From Autumnicola musiva (GTDB taxonomy: Bacteria; Bacteroidota; Bacteroidia; Flavobacteriales; Flavobacteriaceae), in the NCBI RefSeq assembly GCF_031846585.1, contig NZ_JAVRHK010000004.1, positions 186,001 to 250,000 on the forward strand: DNA of 64,000 nucleotides. Reading direction: 5' to 3'. The translations under genes and the position numbers were made by a program. Below the pieces are notes generated by a model. The model was not told the origin of the DNA. It saw only the letters and a list, made by a program, of their open reading frames with translations, and did not search any database. Shown piece by piece: positions 45,041-55,578 of the stretch (the stretch's first letter is position 1; each line of letters opens with the position of its first letter).

Positions 45041-45080
45041 TTTAAAATTGGTTTTAATGTTTCGGGTAAAAATATAAAAA

Positions 45081-45092
45081 TCAATCGTATTC
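45081..45092 (-). promoter_or_regulatory. LacI-type operator-like site before the second GH43 gene
   Basis: TCAATCGTATTC, 41 bases upstream of the minus-strand GH43 start; 9 of 12 positions fit the shared palindrome. Confidence 0.45.
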
Positions 45093-45168
45093 GTGATTAT
45101 ATTTGATAATATATGCCTAATAAGTAATGATTTGAGTTTTTTAGTACACTAAAATAATCGGTTATAAA

Positions 45169-45180
45169 GCAAACGATTGC
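45169..45180 (+). promoter_or_regulatory. LacI-type operator site before the GH2 pseudogene
   Basis: GCAAACGATTGC, the best match to GCAAnCGnTTGC in the window, 17 bases before the pseudogene's ATG. It is retained although the gene behind it is dead. Confidence 0.7.
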
Positions 45181-45196
45181 TTTAAATAATTTACGG

Positions 45197-47749
45197 ATGA
45201 AAAAAATAACTAAATCTCCAATTCTCCTAGTTGCTTTTACATTTCATATCTTAATATTAACGCGCAGGAATCTAATGTAAGAGAAAGAAAATCTTTAAAT
45301 GAAAACTGGAAATTTTTAAGTACCAAATGGCAGAAGACTCCGATAACTTAATTTATGACTTGCGTCCTAGTTTTGAAGATGATGAAGACGGAAAAGATGC
45401 AGATGCAAAACCTACTGAAGCCAAAAAAGTGGACAGCGATGCGAAAGTATTAAAACCCTGGATTTTGCCTACAGGCAATAAATTTTTGAGTAGTGAAGAA
45501 GAAAAATATATGAGACCAACTCATGAACCGTTTTCGTATTTCCCTATCATTCAGCCAGAATTTATAATGGTAATTGGGAAACAATAGATTTGTCTCCTGA
45601 CTGGGCTATAAAAGGAGAAGTTGATGGCGCTATGTCTTACGCTATGGTTTGGTTGAATGGAAAAATAGTAGGTGATTGGCCTTACGGATATGCTTCCTGG
45701 CAAGTAGATTTAACTCCTTATTAGAAAGAGGGGAAAATCAGTTGGCTATTCGTATAGATAATCCTCTGGCTTCTTCCAGATGGTACCCTGGAGGTGGCAT
45801 ATATAGGAATTTTTGGTTGGTGAAAAAAGCTCCGGTACACGTGGGGCAGTGGGACACCTTTGAGACTAGAGAAAATATTACTAAAGATTCTGCTAATGTT
45901 AATTTGAATATCTCTATCAATAATACCTTAAATGATGCAATTGAAGTTTCCGTTGAGAATTCAATTTACGATTTAAATGATGATGGGAAAAAAGAGGTTC
46001 TGCAATTGCTGAGATTGACAGGCTTAATTTGAATATTCCTGCAAGTTCGAGTGAAACCCTAAAAGATAAGGTGAATATTCAAAATCCAAAGTTATGGGGT
46101 CCCCCTCCTCACCAGGAACCAAACCGGTACGTCCTGCTCACTAAAATATACAAAGACGGAGAGGTAATTGGTGAATATGAAACCAAGTTCGGTTTACGCT
46201 CCCTAGAATTTGATCCTGAAAATGGGTGGTAGTAAATGGAAAAGAAGTTTTTATAAAAGGAGTGAATTTACATCATGACCTTCGGTGCTTTAGGGGTCGC
46301 ATTTAATAAGGACGAAGCAAAACATCAATTAAACCTTCTAAAAGAAATGGGGGTAAATGCAATTAGAATGGCACATAAACCACCTGCACCAGAATTTTTA
46401 GATTTAACTGATGAAGTGGGCTTCCTTGTAGTAAATGAAATTTTTCACGTATGGGAACGAAAGAAAACGCCATTAGATTTTCACCTTATTTTGCCCGATT
46501 GGTATGAGCAGGATGTAAGGGCATTCATTTGATGGGATCGAAATCACCCTTCTATAATTTTATGAAGTTGTGGAGACAAAGTAGGGGAACATTATATTGG
46601 ACAGGAAGGAGCTGTTTCGTATAAAAAACTGCAAAAATAGTGAAGGAAGAAGATACCACACGTCCTACAACCGTTTCAGTGGATTTTGCGAAACCAGATA
46701 TGCCATTTTCTAAAGTACCGGATGCTATAAATCTGAACTATAAGGGGAAGGGATAAAAAATACGCCTGCACAAGCACATTTAGATGGAATTCGTGCAGAA
46801 CCGCTATACGGTACATTCCATAATACTTTGCCTCAAAAATTAATTTTAAGTATTGAAAAATGCTGCAACCCTTAGTACAAGGGATGAATTTCTATTGCCG
46901 GTACAGGAGGGGATAAGTTATCCTGTTACCGATAGCCTTGGAGGAGATTCACAAAATAAATATGGTAGCGATTACGGATTTTATGCTGTAGAGTTTTGGT
47001 TCATCTCCCGATAAGGTTTTTAAAGCTAAAGATCAAAATCCGTTTGTAGGTGGCGGGTTTGTTTGGCACGGATGGGATTATTTAAGGGGGCAAAGCAGGT
47101 TTTATCACTACCAGGCCCGTTGGAGACCGGAACTAACAACAGCGCATTTAATCCTGCATTGGAATTGGGAAGGTAAAGAAGGTGAGAATATTCCTGTTCA
47201 AGTTTTTTCTTCGGCTGATGAGGCAGAATTATTTCTAAATGGGGATCATTAGGTCGTAAAAAGAAATACGATTATGAGTATAGGTTTAGATGGGATGAAG
47301 TTTCCTGTAGGCCTGGTAAATTGGAAGTGGTTACTTATAAAAATGAAAAGGAATGGGCTAGGGATTCTGTAGTGCTACTGATAAGCCTACTGGAATAAGA
47401 TTAATTCCTGACAGTGAAGTTTTGAAGCCTAATGGAGAGGACCTAGTATTTATTACCGTTAATATAACCGACGAGAAAGGGAGAATTGTACCTACTTCTG
47501 ATGCACTTCTACAGTTTCAATTATCGGGTCCCGGTGATATAGTGGCTACTGATAATGGAAATGCTGATCATATGACACCTTTTGTTAGTAAATCAAGAAA
47601 AGCATTGAACGGGAAAGCTTTAATAATTGTTAAGACGAATAAAATGCTAAAGGTAGCGATAAACTTACACTAATAGCACAATCAAATAGTCTGAAGAACA
47701 TTCAGGTGAATTTGAAGATACGGAGGTGACAATAAAAATTGGAATTTAA
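45197..47749 (+). pseudogene. GH2 glycoside hydrolase pseudogene
   Basis: The original start (ATG 45197) and end (TAA 47747-47749) are visible, but the frame shifts many times and has internal stops. Recognisable parts in order: NENWKFL (45300), DWAIKGEVDGAMSYA (45600), SSRWYPGGGIYRNFWLV (45775), VNGKEVFIKGVNL (46230) and LLKEMGVNAIRMAHKPPAPE (46335). The catalytic stretch comes next, where the usual S-GNEVGE reads SCGDKVGE, so the acid/base Glu is gone. Overall layout matches secreted Bacteroidetes GH2 beta-galactosidase/glucuronidase-type enzymes of ~830 residues. Which sugar it once cleaved cannot be told. Confidence 0.8.
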
Positions 47750-48047
47750 ATATTTAATTCTGACGATTTAAAAAAGTTGAGATTTTTAAAAATTAAATAA
47801 TAGTTACTTCAAAATGTAGTCTCTTAACTAATACATAATCGAATCCGTGAATATTTTATAATATAAATTATTTATAATCAGTAAGTTAAACTTTATAGTT
47901 AAGTCTATTAAAGAAAAAATTATTTTTTTTCACGCAAACGATTTCGAAAAATAAGAGTTTCTTGTATATTTATCATTGTATTAAAATCATTACCCAATTA
48001 TTTAAAACTAAGTAAACTAACACACAAGTGATTAAATATTCGAAAAA
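47750..48047. other. Promoter region of the truncated susC
   Basis: About 300 bases, AT-rich, with no gene. It contains the operator-like palindrome at 47934-47945. Confidence 0.5.
47934..47945 (+). promoter_or_regulatory. LacI-type operator site before the truncated susC
   Basis: GCAAACGATTTC, 103 bases upstream of the susC start; matches the consensus at all but one position of the palindrome. Confidence 0.6.
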
Positions 48048-49616
48048 ATGAAAGAAAAGTTATTAAGTTATTGTTTAAGAATTAAGCATAATTTTTTGAT
48101 ACCAATCATTTTATTGATGGCAGGTTCAATATATGCTCAGGATCTAACAGTTTCTGGAACTGTTACTGATGGAAATATGCCTTTACCAGGTGTTAATGTA
48201 TTTGTAGATGGTTCCGGGAATGGTACAACTACAGATTTTGATGGAAACTTTAATTTATCTGGGGTGCCTTCCGATGCTGTCCTTAGGTTTAGCTTTATGG
48301 GCTATGAAGCCCAAGAAATTCCTGTGGATGGAAGAACAGAAATTAATATCACTATGCAAGATGATGCTGAAGCTCTAAGCGAAGTTGTGGTAGTCGGATA
48401 TGGTACGCAAAGAAAAGAAGCGGTTACAGGTTCTGTGTCTTCTATAGGAGGTGAAGAATTACGAGAAGTTCCTTCCGCAAACATTTCTGAAGCCCTGCAG
48501 GGGCGACTTCCAGGAGTTCAGCTTTCCCAAACATCTTCTCAGCCGGGTGCTACGCAGCAGATTCGTATAAGAGGTGCACGCTCTTTAACAGCCAGCAATG
48601 ACCCATTAATTGTGCTTAACGGAGTGCCATTTGCTGGTTCGCTGAATGATATTAATCCCAACGATATTAAGAGTCTTGATATCTTAAAAGATGCTTCTGC
48701 AACCGCAATTTACGGATCCAGGGGAGCTAACGGTGTAGTTTTAATAACGACAAATAGCGGTCAAAAAGGGCAGGAAGCTCAGTTTAGCTACGATGCATTT
48801 TATGGACTCAAAACGGTATTTGGAGAGTATGCTATGATGGGGGCTGAGAAATTTATTGAATTGAGGGAAACTGCTGGGCGATTTACCAACGGGCCCGATG
48901 AATCCAACGATATTAATACCAATTGGCAGAACTTACTATATGAAAATAGTATAATAACTAATCATAATCTTGGTGTTACTGGAGGTACTGAAGGAGGTAG
49001 CTACAATGCAAGCCTTGGTTATACGAAAGATGAAGCTGTTCTACCAGAACAATATTTTGAGAGATTCTCTTTCAATGCTGCTTTAAACCAAGACATTGGG
49101 GATTTTATCCGGGTAGGACTCTCTTCTAATAGTAATTTTTCTATACGAAATGGTATGAATCAAGGTTTTTTTAGTGCATTGTCAGCCTCTCCTATTGCTG
49201 ACCCATATAATGAAGATGGAGGTCTCAAAAGAATAATTCGCATGCCACTGGATGATCAGTGGGTTTATACCCGAGAAAGTATTGAAAACTTAGGAGATTC
49301 TTGGATTGATCAAAGCCGTGAATTCGGTTCTTTTAATAATTTCTTTGGAGAAGTTAAGATACCTGGTGTTGATGGCCTTAGTTACCGAATCAATCTTGGT
49401 CTTAATTATAGAAATACCAATGGAGGTAATTATACAGGTGTAGGAGTATTTAGTGCTCAGGGCGATACGCCATCCAGTGCATCAATTAGTAACTCTACTA
49501 CAACTAGATACTTAATTGAAAATTTGGTCACGTATGATCGAACTTTTAATGATAAGCATAAAATAAACCTTGTAGGATTATATTCTACCGAGGAGACAAA
49601 ATTTAATAGTTCTTAG
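48048..49616 (+). pseudogene. SusC/RagA-type TonB-linked outer-membrane protein, truncated
   Basis: 522 residues, about half of a normal ~1000-residue SusC. Signal peptide (to IYAQ), carboxypeptidase-regulatory-like domain (LTVSGTVTDGNMPLPGVNVF), plug domain (SEVVVVGYGTQRKEAVTGSV; ILKDASATAIYGSRGANGV) and only the first barrel strands remain. The frame ends in FNSS followed by TAG exactly where IstA-like sequence begins on the other strand. The rest of the barrel and any susD partner are missing, so it cannot form a transporter. Confidence 0.82.
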
Positions 49617-50100
49617 GGAGAATCGGGGCAAAGACTTCCACAGCCATGATTTCTCCTGAAAATCAATCTGCGATCTGAAGTTTCATACCTGCAAAATCAA
49701 TTAAAAGCTATTAACAAAGGGCATGATCGAGCTTCATAGAGCATTTGAGCTTTGCATACTTCTGGTAGTAATGTTCCAAAAAACTGCGTGTAGCTAAAAG
49801 GATGCAAATATATCTAATAGTGAAAAAGAAAAGTAAACCCAGGATGGTTTTTGGCCTTATTCATTCGCTCAAAATACCGCGTCACCTGATCAAACAATTG
49901 ATTATCAAAAGTGGTGTGAGAGATGAATAAGGCTTCTAAATTGGCATTATGACACACTATTAAACTCTTTGGAGATATAATCGCTGGCTTTAAAAGCCTG
50001 CATATAATTATTTACGGTATTACCTGCAATTCCTAAAGTGGTACTGATATTGTGGTAACTAAGGCTATCTTGGAGCAATGAAATGTTGCTTTAAGTACAT
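49612..50100 (-). pseudogene. IS21-family transposase (IstA) remnant
   Basis: On the minus strand, in changing frames: LQDSLSYHNISTTLGIAGNT (an HTH) and NYMQAFKASDYIS, then NANLEALFISHTTFDNQLFD, VTRYFERMNKAKNHPGFTF, YSYTQF, LEHYYQKYAKLKCSMKLDHA, DFAGMKLQIAD and GEIMAVEVFAPILP. This is the order of an IS21 IstA protein from the HTH to the first catalytic Asp (DFAG). Several frameshifts and stops make it dead; the C-terminal half and istB are absent. It abuts the truncated susC, which it presumably interrupted. Confidence 0.7.
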
Positions 50101-50492
50101 AGAATTAGGGTATTTACCAAATCGCATAATTTTAGCGATAAGGTAATTTACTTGATTTTTCAAAGTGGCGCAAAACGAATTAGGATTAAGATATTATTCT
50201 GTCACTTCTTGAAAATTGACCAAAAGAAGTTGCAGAATGTGAGCAAATATTATTTTGATTCCTGAATGGTCTGCCTCTCTTTAAGAGCAGCTTTTATTGT
50301 AAATGTTGATGTGATTTTTCATTAGCATTTGAAATTAAAAAAACTTTTTTAGTTTTTTTTAAGGAAATCGATTGCGTATTTAAAATTATTTTTGCAATTT
50401 GCTGATTCAAAGAAAGTGAAAGTCATGATGCATTAACATAAAAATCAATAGAATAAAACTCATTTTTTCCTAACATTCTAAACTCTGATATA
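50101..50492. other. Region between IS21 relic and the intact susC
   Basis: About 390 bases. The left part may hold the outer end of the IS21 relic (a CACTTTGA core on the minus strand at 50160-50167). The right part is the susC promoter, with an operator-like site at 50364-50375 and a TAnnTTTG-type -7 element (TATTTTTG, 50387-50394). Confidence 0.5.
50364..50375 (+). promoter_or_regulatory. LacI-type operator site before the intact susC
   Basis: GAAATCGATTGC lies 118 bases upstream of the susC start and 11 bases before a TATTTTTG box that fits the Bacteroidetes -7 consensus TAnnTTTG. A bound repressor here would cover the promoter. Confidence 0.55.
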
Positions 50493-53400
50493 ATGATCAA
50501 AAAAATCCTATTCAATGGTCATCTGCCTCGGAAGAAATTTTTCCTCTTCCTATTTTTGATTTCTGCGTTTACCGTACATGCTCAAAACATAACAGTAAGC
50601 GGGGTTGTCTCGGATGCTAATGCAACTCTCCCAGGGGTTACCGTTCTAGTACGGGGGACATCCAATGGAGCCGTTACCAATTTGGATGGCTATTATGAAT
50701 TAAATAATGTACCTGTAGATGCGACATTACAATTTACCTATGTTGGTTTTCAAACAGAAGAAGTTCCAGTGGATAACAAATCTGAAATTAATGTGCAGCT
50801 GGAAGTTGACGAGGAAGCCCTAGCGGAGGTCATCATAGTGGGTTATGGTAGGCAGACTAAGAAAAGTGTGGTTGGGGCAATTACGCAAACAACCGGAGAA
50901 GTTCTTCAAAGAACCGGTGGTGTAACAAATATAGGACAAGCTCTTACAGGACAACTACCTGGCGTTATTACAACTTCATCTACAGGGCAACCTGGAGCTG
51001 AAGATCCCAATATAGTTATTCGTGCACAAACCTCGTGGAACAATAGTAATCCTCTTATTCTAGTTGATGGTATTGAGCGTTCTATGAGTGATGTGGATAT
51101 ATCGTCGGTAGCTACAATTTCTGTACTTAAAGATGCTTCTGCCACGGCAGTTTATGGTGTCCGTGGTGCTAATGGTGTTATTCTTATTACTACAAAACGT
51201 GGTGTAGAAGGGAAGGCCAGTATTGGGGTGCGTGTAAACTCTACCATGAAAATGGCCTCCAAACTTCCTGAAAAATACGACTCCTACGGCGCATTAATGC
51301 TACGCAACCAGGCTATTGAAAGAGAACTGGCCCTTTCCCCTGTTAGCTGGGAGGATTACACGCCGGTTGATATTATTAGCAAATATCGTTACCCTGCAAA
51401 TTTAACAGAGGCAGAGCGATATGCAAACGTTAATTGGGAAGATGTCTTGTTTAAAGATTTCGCAATGGCGTATAATGCAAGTGCCAATGTGTCCGGTGGA
51501 ACAGAACTAGTGAAATACTTCGCAAATATTAATTTCTTAAATGAAGGAGATTTATTTAAGACAGTGGATAATGCACAAGGGTATCAACCAGGGTTTGATT
51601 TCAGTAGGATTAATGTCCGTACGAATCTGGATTTTCAATTAACGAACACCACTAAATTTAGCACGAACTTGTTTGGTTCTAATGGGGTTCGCCAGGAGCC
51701 TTGGAATTTTAGCGGTAGTGCCCCATGGGGAGCAGCCTATACAACTGCACCCGATGCGATGATTCCTTATTATACTTCTACTAACACTTGGGGGTTTTAT
51801 CAACCACATGATGCGGCACAACCAAATTCGTTATATTTTCTAGGGCGTGGTGGTCGTGAAAAAATAACTCAGGCAAAAATCACTACTGATTTTAGGTTAG
51901 AACAAGATCTTGATTTTCTTACGGAAGGACTGAGTTTTGAAGCTTTATACTCTTACGATAATACTTTTCAGGAGGTCGATAGGGGTATATCAGATAATTC
52001 ATTTCAGACGACCCAACGTATGTGGGTCAACCCTGATACCGGAGAGGAAATTTATGCTTATCCGATTGATGCATCAACACAGCTTGATTTTGTTAATCAA
52101 AGAATTTGGAATACCAATCCGGGTGTCGTCAATATTGGTGGAACCTACAGAAGACAATATTATTCTCCACGCTTAAATTATGCACGCGATTTCGGAGGAC
52201 ATTATATAACATTACTTGGCATGATGAGTCGCGAGAAATATTCATTAGGTAGTGAATTTGCTCATTTTCGGGAAGATTGGGTGTTCCGTGGTACATATGC
52301 TTACGAAGGAAAGTATTTCTTTGAAGTTAACGGCGCATACAATGGTACGGAGAAGTACGGGCCTGCGAACCGCTTCGCTTTCTTTCCGTCGCTTTCAGCA
52401 GGATGGATGCTAACAGAAGAAAATTTTATGCAGTCTTTAAATTTCATCGATATGTTTAAAATTCGTGGATCATGGGGTCAAATCGGTGACGAATCTGCTG
52501 GAGGTCGTTTTCTCTATGCTGATCAGTGGAATTATGGCGGAAGGTCTTTATTGGGTCAAAATGCAACAAATGAATCGCCGTATGTTTACTTTGTGCATTC
52601 AAGCATTGGTAACCCTTCTATATCTTGGGAAAGTGTAGAAAAGGTAAATATTGGTGCAGATTTTTCCATCCTGAGTGGATTAATAGAAGGAGAGGCGAAT
52701 TATTTTTGGGATCACAGAACTGACATTGTAATGGGGGGAGCTTCCCGCGCAGTTCCCACATATTTTGGGGCTGTAAACCCAACCGGAAATATTGGTGAAG
52801 CTAAGGGTTCGGGATACGAATTAGAAATAAGATTGAATAAACAGATAAACAGCGACCTTACACTATGGGCAAACACGAACTTTACACATGCTAAAAGTAA
52901 GATCCTGTTTGCTGACGATCCGGAATTATATCCAGATTATCAGAAAAGAGCAGGATATCACATTAATCAAACACATTCATACATTGATGCAGGATATTTA
53001 TCAGGCTGGGATGATGTGCTTGGAAGCACTCTTCGGAGTATTAATAACGACGCCCAATATGTAGGAGACTATAATATTGTGGACTTTAATGCAGATGGGG
53101 TTATTGATAATTATGATGTGGCTCCTTATCAATATACTACTACTCCCCAAAATACATATAGCTCAACGATAGGACTTGATTGGAAAGGTTTAAACTTCAC
53201 GATGCAATTTTACGGTGTCTCAAATGTTAACAGAGAGGTGTTTTTTCCTACTTTTTTCGAAAGTAATAATAATGCATATGTGGAGGGGTCGTATTGGACT
53301 GCTGATGGTGGAGGCGAATATCCCATGCCAAGATGGCTTGCTAAAAAAGGGGATGAGGCTCGGGGTACCAGATACTGGTATGATGGCTCATATGTTCGAC

Positions 53401-53609
53401 TAAAAACAGCTGAGTTGGGGTACACGATTGGGAATGAATGGACAAACCGAGTAGGTATAAGATCTCTTAGGTTCTTTTTAAGCGGTAATAACCTGTTTTT
53501 ATGGACAGAATTGCCGGATGACCGTGAAAGTAACTTTAGTGGTAACTCTAGAACCGGTGCATATCCAACGATGCGTCGGGTTACTCTAGGATTTGATATA
53601 ACACTTTAA
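50493..53609 (+). CDS. susC: SusC/RagA-family TonB-linked outer-membrane transporter
   Basis: 1038 residues, full length. Signal peptide to ~30 (FTVHAQ), carboxypeptidase-regulatory-like domain 34-110 (ITVSGVVSDANATLPGVTVL), then the plug (EVIIVGYGRQTKKSVVGAI; VLKDASATAVYGVRGANGVI) and a complete barrel ending in TMRRVTLGFDITL. With the following SusD it imports large xylan-derived oligosaccharides across the outer membrane, powered by TonB. It is the first gene of a five- or six-gene run to the end of the window. The substrate is inferred from the locus. Confidence 0.95.
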   Translation: MIKKILFNGHLPRKKFFLFLFLISAFTVHAQNITVSGVVSDANATLPGVTVLVRGTSNGAVTNLDGYYELNNVPVDATLQFTYVGFQTEEVPVDNKSEINVQLEVDEEALAEVIIVGYGRQTKKSVVGAITQTTGEVLQRTGGVTNIGQALTGQLPGVITTSSTGQPGAEDPNIVIRAQTSWNNSNPLILVDGIERSMSDVDISSVATISVLKDASATAVYGVRGANGVILITTKRGVEGKASIGVRVNSTMKMASKLPEKYDSYGALMLRNQAIERELALSPVSWEDYTPVDIISKYRYPANLTEAERYANVNWEDVLFKDFAMAYNASANVSGGTELVKYFANINFLNEGDLFKTVDNAQGYQPGFDFSRINVRTNLDFQLTNTTKFSTNLFGSNGVRQEPWNFSGSAPWGAAYTTAPDAMIPYYTSTNTWGFYQPHDAAQPNSLYFLGRGGREKITQAKITTDFRLEQDLDFLTEGLSFEALYSYDNTFQEVDRGISDNSFQTTQRMWVNPDTGEEIYAYPIDASTQLDFVNQRIWNTNPGVVNIGGTYRRQYYSPRLNYARDFGGHYITLLGMMSREKYSLGSEFAHFREDWVFRGTYAYEGKYFFEVNGAYNGTEKYGPANRFAFFPSLSAGWMLTEENFMQSLNFIDMFKIRGSWGQIGDESAGGRFLYADQWNYGGRSLLGQNATNESPYVYFVHSSIGNPSISWESVEKVNIGADFSILSGLIEGEANYFWDHRTDIVMGGASRAVPTYFGAVNPTGNIGEAKGSGYELEIRLNKQINSDLTLWANTNFTHAKSKILFADDPELYPDYQKRAGYHINQTHSYIDAGYLSGWDDVLGSTLRSINNDAQYVGDYNIVDFNADGVIDNYDVAPYQYTTTPQNTYSSTIGLDWKGLNFTMQFYGVSNVNREVFFPTFFESNNNAYVEGSYWTADGGGEYPMPRWLAKKGDEARGTRYWYDGSYVRLKTAELGYTIGNEWTNRVGIRSLRFFLSGNNLFLWTELPDDRESNFSGNSRTGAYPTMRRVTLGFDITL

Positions 53610-53619
53610 AATTAATATT

Positions 53620-55530
53620 ATGAAATTAAAAATGAGAATAAAGCATATTTTTATTTATGCTTTGCTTTTCGCGAGTGTATTGGGATTGGTTTCCTGTGAA
53701 GATTATCTAGATAAAGCTCCGAATAGCGATATAAGCGCAACGGAACCCTTTGAGAATTTCAGAAATTTTCAGGGTTTTGTGGAAGAGTTGTATGGTGCTA
53801 TACCAGTATATACTGCCTATGCCTATCATAATTCCTTTAATTTGGGAGATGATGTGCACTGGGACCAATCAGCAACCAGTGAGTTTGCTTTTGATGTGGA
53901 CCGGGGTAATTATTGGGATTGGAATGCTTATGGATCCCCTTTTTCAGCCAGTGTTTCGTCCGATGTTGTAGCTTCTCATGATCCGAAGAACAAAGGGCGT
54001 CTGTGGGGAATGTCTTGGTATGCTATTCGGAAAGCGAATGTTGGAATTGCAAACTTAGATCTTTTAGAAGACGCTACTCAGGAGGAGAAAGATGTGATAG
54101 CGGGTCAACTATATTTCTTCAGGGCTTGGTTTCATTTGGAACTTATGAAATATTGGGGAGGCCTTCCGTATGTTGATGTTTTAATTCCGGCTAGCGAACC
54201 TGTTCGACTTCCAAGATTAACCTATCAGGAAACAGCAGATAAAGTAGCTGAAGATTTCATAAAAGCTGCTGAACTATTGCCGGTTGATTGGGATGCAACA
54301 GCTGTTGGTGCGGCAACTTTGGGTAATAATAATCAACGGGCAAACAAAGTTATGGCCCAGGCATACCTTGGAAAAAATTACCTGTATGCAGCAAGTCCAT
54401 TGATGAATGAAGCTTCTGGTGGCTCAGCTACTTACAATTCAGAATACGCACGCTTGGCCGCTGATGCTTTAGGTGAAGCACTTTCCGTAATAGATGCAAC
54501 CGGAAGATACGAGTTAGCTCCTTTTAGCCGTTATTCGGAATTGTTTTACTTACAAAACAGCAATGGACAAATCCCTGGTTTAAAAGAAACCATTTTCTGG
54601 GAAAATACATCGGGCGCTACGAGCAGGTTCAGATGGAATCAGGTTAATGACTATATTCCTAAATACCTGAGTCAGGGAGGCTATTATATTAGCCCGACCG
54701 CTAATTATGTTTTTTACAATTATGGGATGGCTAATGGCTTGCGAATAAATGAAAGTAGAGATATTGAACAGGCTGACCCTGAATCGGGATACGATCCGCA
54801 ATTTCCGTGGAAAAACAGGGATCCAAGGCTATATAAAGATATTATTTTGGATGGTGAAAGGATTAGTGCAACCGAATCTTTACCGCAAGACCAACAGTTT
54901 GCGAGTCTTTATACGGGAGGTTTATATAGAACTTCAGCTGGGGGGCGATCAAACCTTACAGGTTTGGCCCTTACCAAATGGAAGCCTAAAATAGCTGAAA
55001 GAAATCAAGAGAGTACAACAATGAATAATAACAGCGTAGTGCTGAGCTTAATGCGACTGGCAGATGTTTATTTAATGTATGCAGAAGCAACAGCTGTAGG
55101 CTATGGAGTAGATGCAAGTGCGAATACTTATGCCATGACAGCTGTTAATGCGATAAATGTAGTGAGAGAAAGAGCCGGTGTAGGAGAAGTTGCAGATAAA
55201 TATAAAGTTTCTCTGGATGCCTTCTTAAGCGAGGTACAACGGGAAAGAGCGGTTGAGCTGGCTTTCGAGGGACATCGTTTTAATGATTTACGCAGGTGGA
55301 AATTGTTGACTGAAGAACCTTATACTTTAAAAGGTGCCTTGCAATTTGAAAGAGATCCAGATGGTTTAACCGGTGCAGCACTGGCTGAAAATTACAAGGA
55401 TGCAAAAGTCTTGAACTTGCACATGGAAACCATTTTTGAAAGGAATTTAACATCAAAACACTACTGGTTCCCATTCTTACTTGATGATGTTAATCTTTAT
55501 CCTGAATTTCCGCAAAACCCAGGATGGTAA
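53620..55530 (+). CDS. susD: SusD/RagB-family glycan-binding lipoprotein
   Basis: 636 residues. Lipobox VSC (Cys26), followed by EDYLDKAPNSDIS, the usual SusD start. TPR-like helices in the middle (GQLYFFRAWFHLELMKYWGG) and the C-terminal ERAVELAFEGHRFNDLRRW motif are present. It forms the lid of the SusC barrel and binds the glycan outside the cell. An alternative start at 53632 is equally plausible. 10 bases after susC. Confidence 0.95.
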   Translation: MKLKMRIKHIFIYALLFASVLGLVSCEDYLDKAPNSDISATEPFENFRNFQGFVEELYGAIPVYTAYAYHNSFNLGDDVHWDQSATSEFAFDVDRGNYWDWNAYGSPFSASVSSDVVASHDPKNKGRLWGMSWYAIRKANVGIANLDLLEDATQEEKDVIAGQLYFFRAWFHLELMKYWGGLPYVDVLIPASEPVRLPRLTYQETADKVAEDFIKAAELLPVDWDATAVGAATLGNNNQRANKVMAQAYLGKNYLYAASPLMNEASGGSATYNSEYARLAADALGEALSVIDATGRYELAPFSRYSELFYLQNSNGQIPGLKETIFWENTSGATSRFRWNQVNDYIPKYLSQGGYYISPTANYVFYNYGMANGLRINESRDIEQADPESGYDPQFPWKNRDPRLYKDIILDGERISATESLPQDQQFASLYTGGLYRTSAGGRSNLTGLALTKWKPKIAERNQESTTMNNNSVVLSLMRLADVYLMYAEATAVGYGVDASANTYAMTAVNAINVVRERAGVGEVADKYKVSLDAFLSEVQRERAVELAFEGHRFNDLRRWKLLTEEPYTLKGALQFERDPDGLTGAALAENYKDAKVLNLHMETIFERNLTSKHYWFPFLLDDVNLYPEFPQNPGW

Positions 55531-55578
55531 ATTTATTTATGATACAGCCTTAATTAATTAAACTTAATTTCAAATGAA

